This document shows positions 1 to 7,649 of a stretch of DNA of 51,389 nt, piece after piece (within the stretch, counting starts at the first letter, position 1; the number at the start of each line of letters is the position of its first letter). The notes beneath the pieces were generated by a model. It worked only from the letters and a program-made list of their open reading frames with translations, ran no database searches and had not been told where the DNA came from. Source of the DNA: CAITNM01 sp037138055 (lineage in GTDB: Bacteria; Pseudomonadota; Alphaproteobacteria; Paracaedibacterales; CAITNM01); NCBI GenBank assembly GCA_037138055.1, contig JBAXJB010000011.1:1-51389 (forward strand), in the 5' to 3' direction. The translations under genes and the position numbers were made by a program.

Positions 1-207
1 AAGTTTTTTATAAAAATTTAGCAAACGTTGCACTTCAAACTTGAATGTGGCTAATAATGAGTTTTTTTTTTGTTCAATATAGTGATCTAATTTATGTTAA
101 GTCTTCATATTTATTTTTTATAGTTTTGTTACATTTTTTTAATTCTCAGTTTACCAAAACGCTCTCATAGGTTAGGGTGTGCTTAATGTTTTTAAAGCTA
201 TAGTCAC
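1..207. other. AT-rich intergenic left edge
   Basis: No gene is visible before the first coding region. The stretch is very AT-rich with several T-runs. A weak promoter-like pair, TTGTTC at 70-75 and TATGTT at 93-98 with a 17-base spacer, could serve the following gene, but such matches are expected by chance in DNA of this composition. Confidence 0.3.
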
Positions 208-1461
208 ATGCAATCATCATTTTTGAATATTCCAAATGGACATCCTTTTCCTTTGTATAACCTTCCTTATGGGGTGTTTGAACATAAGGGGAAAACATCA
301 ATTGGTGTGGCTATTGGCGACTATGTTCTTAATCTGACGTTATTGGAAGAAAAAGGACTATTAAAAGTTGAAGCATTAGCTGGTAAAAAAGTTTTTAATC
401 AAACAACCCTGAATGCTTTTTTAGCGACAGGAAAACCATGTTGGAATGCGGTTCGTCAGTTTTTAATGAACTTGCTAACTTCTAACATGTCAGATTTGCG
501 CGACAATGCAGCTTTACAAGCAGAATTACTGATTCCTCAAAGTCAAATAGTTATGAAAATGCCAGTGCATGTTGGCGGTTATACAGATTTTTATTCATCA
601 ATCGAGCATGCAACCAATATTGGGAAACTGTTTCGTGACCCAGTCAATCCGTTATTGCCAAATTGGCGTCATATTCCGGTGGGTTATGACGGGCGTGCAA
701 GTGCTATTGTGGTTAGCGGTACAAAAATTAGGCGTCCAAAGGGACAGTTGAAAATTGGTGAGGATGCGCCTATTTGTGCGCCGACGCGTCAATTCGATAC
801 AGAAATTGAGCTTGGTTTTATTATAGGAACTGGCAACGATTTAGGCATGCCTGTTTCAATTAATGCTGCAGCAGATCATGTCTTTGGTGTGGTGATGTTG
901 CTTGATTGGAGCGCGCGAGATATTCAACGGTGGGAATATGTGCCATTAGGGCCATTTTTGGGCAAAAATTTTGGCACAACTATTTCACCGTGGGTGGTTA
1001 CTATGGAAGCTTTACAGCCATTTTGTGTTGATGGCCCTGAACAAAGTCCAAAACCGCTGCCATATTTGCAAAAGCAAAATATCAATTTTGATATTGATCT
1101 GCATTTGCAAATTAAAACGCCAAAAATGGACGCGTATCAAGAAATATCACATACGAATTACAAGTATATGTACTGGGATATTGCACAGCAAGTTGCACAC
1201 CACACGGTGAATGGATGCAACTTGCAGCCTGGTGATATTTTGGGGACGGGTACTATTAGTGGCCCTACACCTGACAGTTATGGAAGCCTTATTGAGTTAA
1301 CCTGGAATGGTGCGAATGCTATTCATTTGAATTCAGGAGAAGAGCGAGTCTACTTAGCTGATAATGATTCTATGCAACTGGTAGCAATGGCTACAAAGGG
1401 TGATTTGTGCATAGGCTTTGGTAGTGCAGAAGCTACGGTGCTGCCCGCTATCGATTCTTAA
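208..1461 (+). CDS. fahA: fumarylacetoacetase
   Basis: Hydrolyses 4-fumarylacetoacetate to fumarate and acetoacetate, the last step of tyrosine/homogentisate breakdown in the cytosol. The 417 residues match the usual length of this enzyme. The metal and catalytic residues fall at the positions known from mouse FAH shifted by at most one: Asp127 and His134 in the YTDFYSS-IEHATN stretch, Glu199 and Glu201 in DTEIELGF, and Asp233 in LLDWSARD. The C-terminal GFGSAEATVLPA end is also typical. The ATG at 208 has no good Shine-Dalgarno sequence, but the N-terminus aligns with the family, so I keep it. No other gene of tyrosine breakdown is in the window, so the pathway cannot be judged complete. Function is confident; use in vivo is inferred. 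Confidence 0.93.
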   Translation: MQSSFLNIPNGHPFPLYNLPYGVFEHKGKTSIGVAIGDYVLNLTLLEEKGLLKVEALAGKKVFNQTTLNAFLATGKPCWNAVRQFLMNLLTSNMSDLRDNAALQAELLIPQSQIVMKMPVHVGGYTDFYSSIEHATNIGKLFRDPVNPLLPNWRHIPVGYDGRASAIVVSGTKIRRPKGQLKIGEDAPICAPTRQFDTEIELGFIIGTGNDLGMPVSINAAADHVFGVVMLLDWSARDIQRWEYVPLGPFLGKNFGTTISPWVVTMEALQPFCVDGPEQSPKPLPYLQKQNINFDIDLHLQIKTPKMDAYQEISHTNYKYMYWDIAQQVAHHTVNGCNLQPGDILGTGTISGPTPDSYGSLIELTWNGANAIHLNSGEERVYLADNDSMQLVAMATKGDLCIGFGSAEATVLPAIDS

Positions 1462-1547
1462 AATTTATGCGAGACAGCTGTAATTAAAAGGTGTACCTAT
1501 AACACAAGAGCGTTGAAGACATAGAAACCCTATTAAAAGGAGCGTCC

Positions 1548-2876
1548 ATGGCCCAACTAAACGCTGTAAAAATTGCAGCGGATAAACTTTTTAGCGGAGA
1601 CAGCATTCACAAGCAAGACGGGCTGTTAGCATATATGCAACCGTTAATTGCTGCGCTTTCGGCTAAAGAATGCAGTGAAAATTCAGAGCTTGATTATTAT
1701 AAGGTTTCCAGGGCCTATTTAACGTCGCTAATTGATCAAGTTCCCATTGCTGTATTTTGTCTCGATAGAAATTTTAAGATAACTAGGCTTAGTTTTACGG
1801 CGCTTAATTGGTTAAAAAGCCATTATTTTAAAGGAAAGAAGGCTTTTTCTGCTGAAGACGTTTTGGGTAAAAAGTTTAATGATATTTTTAGCCCTTGCCC
1901 AAAGCCATTAGGAGCTGCACTTAAAAATGCATTGAAGGGTAAGGTTTGGCGTGCTCAGTCCCTTAAGCAAGAAATAAAAAATAAGGACTATTGTTATTGG
2001 CTGCAGTGGGAAGTTTTTCCTTGGTTAGATCAAAATGGTGAAGTAACAGATGTGATTGTGTTTTTAGAAGACACAACTTCCCACCAGGAATTGCTACTTT
2101 CTAATAAAAAACTTCAACAAAGTAATGAGCTTTTGGAAAGCTTCAATCTTATTTTTTCTCATGATCTTATTCAGCCTTTGCGGCAAATTTCTAATTTTTT
2201 AGATATTATTCAAGAGCATTACGAAGGTATTGATTCAGCTCAAGCGCCTATGAATCAAGTGTTTACTGCTTTGCAAAAGAGCTTCGACCATATTCGAAAT
2301 TTAAGTGAAGGCATTGTGCTATATTGCAAAAAGGGAGACTTAACCGTTGAATCAGAGCAAATTTCCTTAAAATGCCTGATTGAAGAAATTTATGAAAGTA
2401 TTTTGAAATCAGAAAAATGCCAATTTAATTTTCAATTTTCTGAAGATGTATATTTGCATGCGAATCGTACTTGCATGCTGCAATTATTTCAAAATTTATT
2501 TGCAAATGCAATTAAGCACAGTTCCTGCGAAAATTGTATAATTACGTTATCAGGCGCAAGAGAAGACGAAAATTTTTATAGGTTTCATTTGCATAATCAT
2601 GGGTATTGTCCTGGGTATATTCGAAAAAGAAATGTCTTTTTACCTTTTCAATCATCAGCTTCTGACGGAGCAGGTCTTGGTTTAATGATTTGTAAAAAAA
2701 TCATTTCTGCTTATAAGGGAAAAATTACGCTTCGATCTGGCAAGCGTAAGGGGACAGTTGTGTCGTTTACTTTACCTTTTTGTGAGAAAAAATTAGAAAA
2801 ATTAACGGAACTAACTATTCAAGAGCCAAGGTACACTCGCAATGTGCTATTACAAAACGAAAGGAAGTTGTCATGA
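1548..2876 (+). CDS. PAS-domain sensor histidine kinase
   Basis: Probable signal-sensing kinase of a two-component pair. A PAS-like domain lies at about residues 55-180 and is followed by a short coiled linker. The phosphorylated His205 sits in an SHDLIQPLR motif, the form of the H-box seen in phytochrome-type HisKA kinases. The N-box is at about 313-324 (Asn316, Asn320) and a G2-like GAGLGLMICKK lies at 374-384. The G1 box, normally DxGxG, reads HNHGYCPG at 349-356, so the nucleotide-contacting Asp is missing. No membrane segment is visible, so it should be cytosolic. The ATG follows a strong AAAGGAG. The 3' end overlaps the next gene by four bases (ATGA), so the two are translationally coupled. 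The signal it senses is unknown. Confidence 0.85.
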   Translation: MAQLNAVKIAADKLFSGDSIHKQDGLLAYMQPLIAALSAKECSENSELDYYKVSRAYLTSLIDQVPIAVFCLDRNFKITRLSFTALNWLKSHYFKGKKAFSAEDVLGKKFNDIFSPCPKPLGAALKNALKGKVWRAQSLKQEIKNKDYCYWLQWEVFPWLDQNGEVTDVIVFLEDTTSHQELLLSNKKLQQSNELLESFNLIFSHDLIQPLRQISNFLDIIQEHYEGIDSAQAPMNQVFTALQKSFDHIRNLSEGIVLYCKKGDLTVESEQISLKCLIEEIYESILKSEKCQFNFQFSEDVYLHANRTCMLQLFQNLFANAIKHSSCENCIITLSGAREDENFYRFHLHNHGYCPGYIRKRNVFLPFQSSASDGAGLGLMICKKIISAYKGKITLRSGKRKGTVVSFTLPFCEKKLEKLTELTIQEPRYTRNVLLQNERKLS

Positions 2877-3556
2877 CAGTTGATCTAAAAGACGAACTAC
2901 TTGGTAAAAAAGTTACTTTTTTTCGTCGTAAAATGAATTGGCCCTTAAAAACCCTGGCGGCAGGTTTAAGTGTTTCAATTCAACAGCTTCAACGATATGA
3001 AAAAGGTGTTAATAAAATTTCTGCTGCTATGCTTTATCAGCTATCAAAAATTTTTAAAGTTGAGTTGTCATGCTTTTTTGAAGATTTTGAGATTCATACT
3101 GAGCAAGAGGAAGATGTATACAATGTATTGCTTGTGGAAGATAACTCGAGTGATGGATTCTTACTGCGTAAAGCGTTAGCAGATTTCCCAAAAAAATTAC
3201 ATATTTATACTATAAATGATGGCCAGGCAGCTTTGAATTTTCTAAGTGATATTGCTCATGATTCTGCGCAATCTTTGCCAAAGCCAGACCTTATTTTCTT
3301 GGACTTGCATCTTCCATCGGTGCGTGGGTTAGATATTTTAAAAGATATTAAGCGCCGGGTGCACTTAAACGAAATACCTGTGATTGTGCTAAGTAGTAGC
3401 TTAAATGCTGATGACCGTGCGGCAGCTTATAGCTTGCAGGCAAGCGGGTTTATAAGAAAATCATTCACCTATCAAGAATTCAAGAGTCAGCTACACAAGG
3501 CAATGGCATACTGGACTGACGTTGTTGACTTGCCGCACCATGCACAAGCGAGTTGA
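2873..3556 (+). CDS. XRE-type HTH fused to an Rcp1-like response-regulator receiver domain
   Basis: An N-terminal helix-turn-helix of the XRE/Cro-C1 type (about residues 8-65, with a LQRYEKGVNKIS recognition/turn region) is joined to a receiver domain (about 83-210). The receiver keeps the acid pocket Glu89-Asp90, the phospho-acceptor Asp144 in FLDLHLP, Ser174/Ser175 at the switch position and Lys196. The Pro that usually follows the Lys is Ser197. The LDLHLPxxRGLxIL pattern is that of stand-alone Rcp1/CheY-like regulators that partner phytochrome-type kinases. The gene starts inside the stop of the kinase gene, which makes that kinase the obvious partner. It is probably a DNA-binding regulator controlled by phosphorylation, but no target site was identified. 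The domain order (HTH first, receiver second) is the reverse of most response regulators. Confidence 0.82.
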   Translation: MTVDLKDELLGKKVTFFRRKMNWPLKTLAAGLSVSIQQLQRYEKGVNKISAAMLYQLSKIFKVELSCFFEDFEIHTEQEEDVYNVLLVEDNSSDGFLLRKALADFPKKLHIYTINDGQAALNFLSDIAHDSAQSLPKPDLIFLDLHLPSVRGLDILKDIKRRVHLNEIPVIVLSSSLNADDRAAAYSLQASGFIRKSFTYQEFKSQLHKAMAYWTDVVDLPHHAQAS

Positions 3557-3587
3557 TTTAGCTGGGGATAAGATTTTTATGAATAGT

Positions 3588-5111
3588 TTATTTTTCTCCT
3601 CCCAGGGTTGTATCTTTCCATGTATGGGAAACAGGATCCCAATCATAGCGCTTGGGTGAATCAAAAGCTTTTTCGTGACGAACTAAAATTTCTCGTGGAT
3701 TTCTATCAATCTGTTTGAATGCAGTTAATCCGTTAGATTGCCCCATATAATCGATGTAACGTAATGTAAACATTGATTTTTTTTCAATACCGGGAATCAT
3801 GATTTCAAGATCTTTTAACGTTTTTACTACCTTCCCATCAATTTCTACTAATTTGTAAATCTTATCGTCCCAGCTTCTGCCAAGTTTGCTGTCATCGCTG
3901 CGTAACGGAGATGTTCTTGAAATACCTGAAAAATATACGCCTTTATCTCTATTGCCGATACTTACTGTTAGCTGGTCATGATGCTCAAACCAAACTGTTC
4001 CCATAAAACTTATCATTTTATCTTCGCTGCCATGCATGATAGGTTCGGGTGTAACAGATATCTTTTTCTCTATCCCATCTCTTAAAATTTTGAACTTCAA
4101 AGAACCTGATGATGTATCAATTTTTTTGCTAAGCTCAATTAAATTTGGGCCAATTGGTCGTCCATCGATTTCAACTAAAATATCTCCAGGTTCAAATTCA
4201 GATGCATCGCTAAAGCCACTAATTATATTTTGAATTGTAATTATTTTTCCTTTTGCTTCTGGGAATTCTTTGCGATAGTTTTCTGAAAACTCTTCTGTTA
4301 AAAATCCAGCTGCAATTAGTTCATCAATTGGCAAATACTGTAAGGACACGCCCAAGCATTGTCGTGGGGGTGTTTGTTCTTTTTGAATGTAGCTTAGTGC
4401 ATCTTTTATGTAGCTAATGGGTAGAGCTGTGTCAGAAACAAATTTTCCTCCATAAACAATCCCAACAACTTCGCCTTTTTCATCAAATATTGGACTGCCA
4501 CTGGCGCCACCTACAGTTAAACCGGAATAATGGAATGACTGGTCATTGAACGGGCTTAATATATCAAACGTATTGAAAATAGTGCCTTCTTGAGTTGAAA
4601 ACTCGTCACCTGCTGCATTACCCATAACGTTAATACTATCATTTAAGTGGAGCTTTTGATCAGAAAGCGAAAGCTCTTCGCAGTCATCAGGTATGTCTTT
4701 TGGGTTAACTTCAAGGATTGCAAAATCTAAGAAAGGATCTACATAACGTCTTCTCCCTACCGCTTTTGATCCGTTATTAAACTTTAATTCGTAACTGCAA
4801 ATGCAAAAAGTACCTGCTACATGGCGATTTGTAGCAATTAGTCCTTTGTTTTTATCGACAATAAATCCAGTTCCTGACCAACTTTGCGCATTAGGTTCTG
4901 TAGCATTAACATGTGCTTTAACCTTTATAATCACTACACCTTTGCGCATTTTATTGAGCAGCATGCGGCGATGATTTTTTTCTGAGCTACTTTCTGATTC
5001 TACTACTTCTTTTTTTTGCTCTTCTTTTGGTTCAGAAGAGGCATTAGAGTCTGCTTTTTCACTGGCAAACAAAAAAGAGATAATTAAAAATCCAAAAACA
5101 TAAAAGCGCAT
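3588..5111 (-). CDS. secreted Deg/HtrA-like serine protease with two PDZ-like regions
   Basis: A chymotrypsin-fold serine protease predicted to act in the periplasm. A short signal peptide (residues 1 to about 17, ending near FLFAS) is followed by a Glu/Ser/Lys-rich stretch to about residue 48. The catalytic triad is visible: His97 in ATNRHVAG, Asp129 in LDFAIL and Ser204 in GGASGSP. A first PDZ-like region lies at about 255-355 (it includes FEPGDILVEIDGRPIG) and a divergent second one at about 365-475. Length (507) is close to DegP/DegQ proteins, but the region after the protease reads more like the large Deg proteins of eukaryotes (Nma111/DEG7 type) than like DegP; that resemblance is from memory of motifs only. 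It lies 61 bases downstream of kdsA on the same strand and may share its transcript. No clear Shine-Dalgarno sequence. Confidence 0.85.
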   Translation of the reverse strand: MRFYVFGFLIISFLFASEKADSNASSEPKEEQKKEVVESESSSEKNHRRMLLNKMRKGVVIIKVKAHVNATEPNAQSWSGTGFIVDKNKGLIATNRHVAGTFCICSYELKFNNGSKAVGRRRYVDPFLDFAILEVNPKDIPDDCEELSLSDQKLHLNDSINVMGNAAGDEFSTQEGTIFNTFDILSPFNDQSFHYSGLTVGGASGSPIFDEKGEVVGIVYGGKFVSDTALPISYIKDALSYIQKEQTPPRQCLGVSLQYLPIDELIAAGFLTEEFSENYRKEFPEAKGKIITIQNIISGFSDASEFEPGDILVEIDGRPIGPNLIELSKKIDTSSGSLKFKILRDGIEKKISVTPEPIMHGSEDKMISFMGTVWFEHHDQLTVSIGNRDKGVYFSGISRTSPLRSDDSKLGRSWDDKIYKLVEIDGKVVKTLKDLEIMIPGIEKKSMFTLRYIDYMGQSNGLTAFKQIDRNPREILVRHEKAFDSPKRYDWDPVSHTWKDTTLGGEK

Positions 5112-5172
5112 AATGGGCCATATTGTGGTTATGTGTCATTATGAGCTTTTTTTATTAACAAGAGGTTAAATT

Positions 5173-6009
5173 TTAATCCAAGAACCGTGGATTTTCTTTT
5201 GCTATTGAATCAAAAGCATGCAATTCAGATAAAACTTTTTTCATATCAGAAAGGCGAATCATGTTTGGGCCATCGCTTGGGGCGTTGTCTGGGTCATGGT
5301 GCGTTTCTAAAAATACACCTGCAACCCCAACAGCAACTGCGGCGCGCGCTAATATAGGGGCGAATTCACGTTTTCCACCCGTTGATGCGCCTTGTCCACC
5401 TGGTTGTTGTACCGAATGGGTTGCATCAAAAATAACAGGATAGCCTGTTTGAGCCATAATGCTAAGGCTGCGCATATCGCTAACTAAAGTGTTGTAACCA
5501 AAGCTAGCACCACGCTCACAAAGCATTACATTGGAATTACCAAATGATTCCATTTTCTTTACAACGTTTTGCATGTCCCATGGAGCTAAGAATTGCCCTT
5601 TTTTAATATTGATGACCTTTCCTGTTTTTGCTGCTGCTTCCAATAAGTCAGTTTGACGGCACAAAAATGCAGGAATTTGTAGCACATCAACAAAATTTGC
5701 TACGGCTGCGCATTGCTCTGGAGAATGCACATCTGTTGTAATTGGTACATTAAATGTGTTTCTAAGTTCTTCAAAAATCTTTAAAGATGCTTCAAGACCA
5801 AGCCCTCTAGCGCCTGCAATGCTTGTGCGGTTGGCCTTATCAAAAGATGTTTTGTAAATTAGAGGAATGCCCAATGCCTTACATAAAGTTGTTAGGTTTT
5901 CTGCCATCATCATTGCGTGGTCACGGCTTTCTAAAACACAAGGTCCTGCTATAAGCACAAAAGGATTTGTATTAGAAATTTCTATAGATTGAACAAGAAT
6001 TTTTTTCAT
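5173..6009 (-). CDS. kdsA: 3-deoxy-8-phosphooctulonate synthase (KDO-8-phosphate synthase), metal-dependent class
   Basis: Condenses phosphoenolpyruvate with arabinose-5-phosphate to make KDO-8-phosphate, the precursor of the KDO in the lipopolysaccharide core. The 278-residue barrel shows the family motifs LIAGPCVLESRD near the N-terminus, KTSFDKANRTS, TTDVHS and DATHSVQQPGG. Cys24 in the GPC motif replaces the Asn of the Escherichia coli enzyme, which marks the class that needs a divalent metal (as in Aquifex). Its presence implies that the cell makes KDO-containing LPS or a precursor. It is transcribed away from mlaE and probably together with the Deg-like protease behind it. Confidence 0.95.
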   Translation of the reverse strand: MKKILVQSIEISNTNPFVLIAGPCVLESRDHAMMMAENLTTLCKALGIPLIYKTSFDKANRTSIAGARGLGLEASLKIFEELRNTFNVPITTDVHSPEQCAAVANFVDVLQIPAFLCRQTDLLEAAAKTGKVINIKKGQFLAPWDMQNVVKKMESFGNSNVMLCERGASFGYNTLVSDMRSLSIMAQTGYPVIFDATHSVQQPGGQGASTGGKREFAPILARAAVAVGVAGVFLETHHDPDNAPSDGPNMIRLSDMKKVLSELHAFDSIAKENPRFLD

Positions 6010-6053
6010 ATATCACAGATTACATTAGTTTTTTCATACCATAGCGAAGACGC

Positions 6054-6083
6054 TTGGGTTTTGGTACCCTCTTCGGTTATACT
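6054..6083 (+). promoter_or_regulatory. candidate promoter for mlaE-mlaF-radA
   Basis: TTGGGT at 6054-6059 and TATACT at 6078-6083 are separated by 18 bases and lie 25 bases upstream of mlaE, in the gap between the divergent kdsA and mlaE genes. The -10 box matches the consensus at five of six positions. This is a pattern match only. Confidence 0.4.
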
Positions 6084-6108
6084 TTTGTAAATTATATGCG
6101 AGATTGTT

Positions 6109-6882
6109 ATGAATCCTTTGGCAGTGGTTGGAAGACTGTTTTTAAATTTCGTTGGTCTGACAGGTAAAATCAGCCTGTTTTTCTATAATGCTATGCGTCA
6201 TGGTTTTCAGCCTCCCTATTATTGGACTTTGATTTTGAATCAGTTTATTCAAATAGGATATTATTCATTGCCCGTTGTTGGATTAACGGCGATTTTTACA
6301 GGTATGGTGTTGGCTTTGCAAAGCTACACAGGTTTTTCACGATTTTCAGCAGAAGGTGCTGTAGCCACAGTGGTAGTGCTATCAATTACTCGTGAGTTGG
6401 GGCCGGTGCTAGCAGGTTTAATGGTAGCAGGTCGTATTGGCGCATCTATGGCAGCCGAAATTGGCACTATGCGTGTTACTGAACAGATTGATGCTTTAGT
6501 TACGCTTTCAGCTAATCCTTTTAAGTACTTAATATTTCCACGCATTTTAGCTGGTGCTGTTGTGCTTCCCATATTAGTGCTAGTTGCTGACTTAATTGGC
6601 GTGATGGGTGGTTACCTTATTTGTGTGCATGAATTGGACTTTAATGGAGGCAATTATATGCAACAAACTCTTCGTTATTTAGAATCTTCCGATGTGCATT
6701 CAGGCCTTATAAAAGCTACTGTTTTTGGAGTGCTGATTACATTGATGGGGTGCTATCATGGGTTTAATTCTGGTCGTGGTGCCGAAGGGGTGGGGAGGGC
6801 TACGACTAATGCAGTGGTTTCTGCCTCAATCTTCATCTTATTTATGAATTATGTTCTCACCAGTATTTTATTCCAGCGGTAA
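6109..6882 (+). CDS. mlaE: ABC transporter permease of the MlaE family
   Basis: Inner-membrane permease of the Mla system, which moves phospholipids between the outer and inner membranes to keep outer-membrane lipid asymmetry. The 257 residues contain five to six hydrophobic segments and the MlaE/YrbE signature around residues 95-135 (TRELGPVLAGLMVAGRIGAS followed by AAEIGTM). The ATPase gene starts five bases after the stop, so they form one operon. The usual next genes, mlaD (the MCE-domain substrate-binding protein) and mlaC, are not adjacent; they would have to lie elsewhere in the genome. Confidence 0.92.
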   Translation: MNPLAVVGRLFLNFVGLTGKISLFFYNAMRHGFQPPYYWTLILNQFIQIGYYSLPVVGLTAIFTGMVLALQSYTGFSRFSAEGAVATVVVLSITRELGPVLAGLMVAGRIGASMAAEIGTMRVTEQIDALVTLSANPFKYLIFPRILAGAVVLPILVLVADLIGVMGGYLICVHELDFNGGNYMQQTLRYLESSDVHSGLIKATVFGVLITLMGCYHGFNSGRGAEGVGRATTNAVVSASIFILFMNYVLTSILFQR

Positions 6883-6887
6883 ACATC

Positions 6888-7649
6888 ATGTCTCAGTTAA
6901 TTATTTCTGTAAAAAATCTTCACAAGTCGTTTGGTGATAATCATGTATTACGTGGTATTAACCTCGAATTAGGTGAACAAGAATCTTTAGGTATTATTGG
7001 TGGGTCCGGAACAGGCAAGTCAATTTTAATTAAGTGCATTTTAGGGTTAATTGAACCTGATTCTGGTGAAATTCTTATCAATGGGGAAAACATGGTGGGG
7101 GCACGTAGTGCTAAACGCCAACAACTTATTCAATCATTTGGCATGCTATTTCAAGGTGGTGCTTTGTTTGACAGCTTGCCTGTTTGGCACAACATTGCTT
7201 TTGGTCTTATTCATGGGCAACGAATGGACAAAGTTAAGGCCCGCAAAATTGCTATGGAAAAGTTAGAAGCTGTTGATCTTGATCCAAAAGTTGCGGATAT
7301 TTTTCCAGCAGAATTATCGGGTGGCATGCAAAAGCGCGTGGCATTAGCACGTGCTATTGCTACTAGTCCAAAGGTTATTTTCTTTGATGAGCCCACAACA
7401 GGTTTGGACCCAATTATTAGCGGCACTATTAATGATTTGATTCGTCGGTGTGTTAAAGATATTGGGGCAAGTGCGATAAGCATTACCCATGATATGCATT
7501 CACTTCGCATTATTGCTGATCGAGTGGGGCTGTTGTTTCAAGGCAATTTAATTTGGACAGGAACTATTCCCGAAATGGATAAAACAAAAAATGCTTATGT
7601 GAAGCAGTTTATTAATGGTTTGCCTCATGGACCATTTACCGATGGCTAA
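6888..7649 (+). CDS. mlaF: ABC transporter ATP-binding protein of the MlaF family
   Basis: Cytosolic ATPase that powers the MlaE permease. All ABC motifs are present: Walker A GGSGTGKS (about residues 37-44), the Q-loop in SFGMLFQGGALF, the signature LSGGMQKRVALARA, Walker B VIFFDEPTTGLDP and the switch His in SITHDMHS. The length of 253 is slightly shorter than Escherichia coli MlaF (about 269). The end of the gene overlaps the start of radA by eight bases, which links lipid transport and DNA repair genes on one transcript; this is probably an accident of compaction rather than a functional link. Confidence 0.93.
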   Translation: MSQLIISVKNLHKSFGDNHVLRGINLELGEQESLGIIGGSGTGKSILIKCILGLIEPDSGEILINGENMVGARSAKRQQLIQSFGMLFQGGALFDSLPVWHNIAFGLIHGQRMDKVKARKIAMEKLEAVDLDPKVADIFPAELSGGMQKRVALARAIATSPKVIFFDEPTTGLDPIISGTINDLIRRCVKDIGASAISITHDMHSLRIIADRVGLLFQGNLIWTGTIPEMDKTKNAYVKQFINGLPHGPFTDG

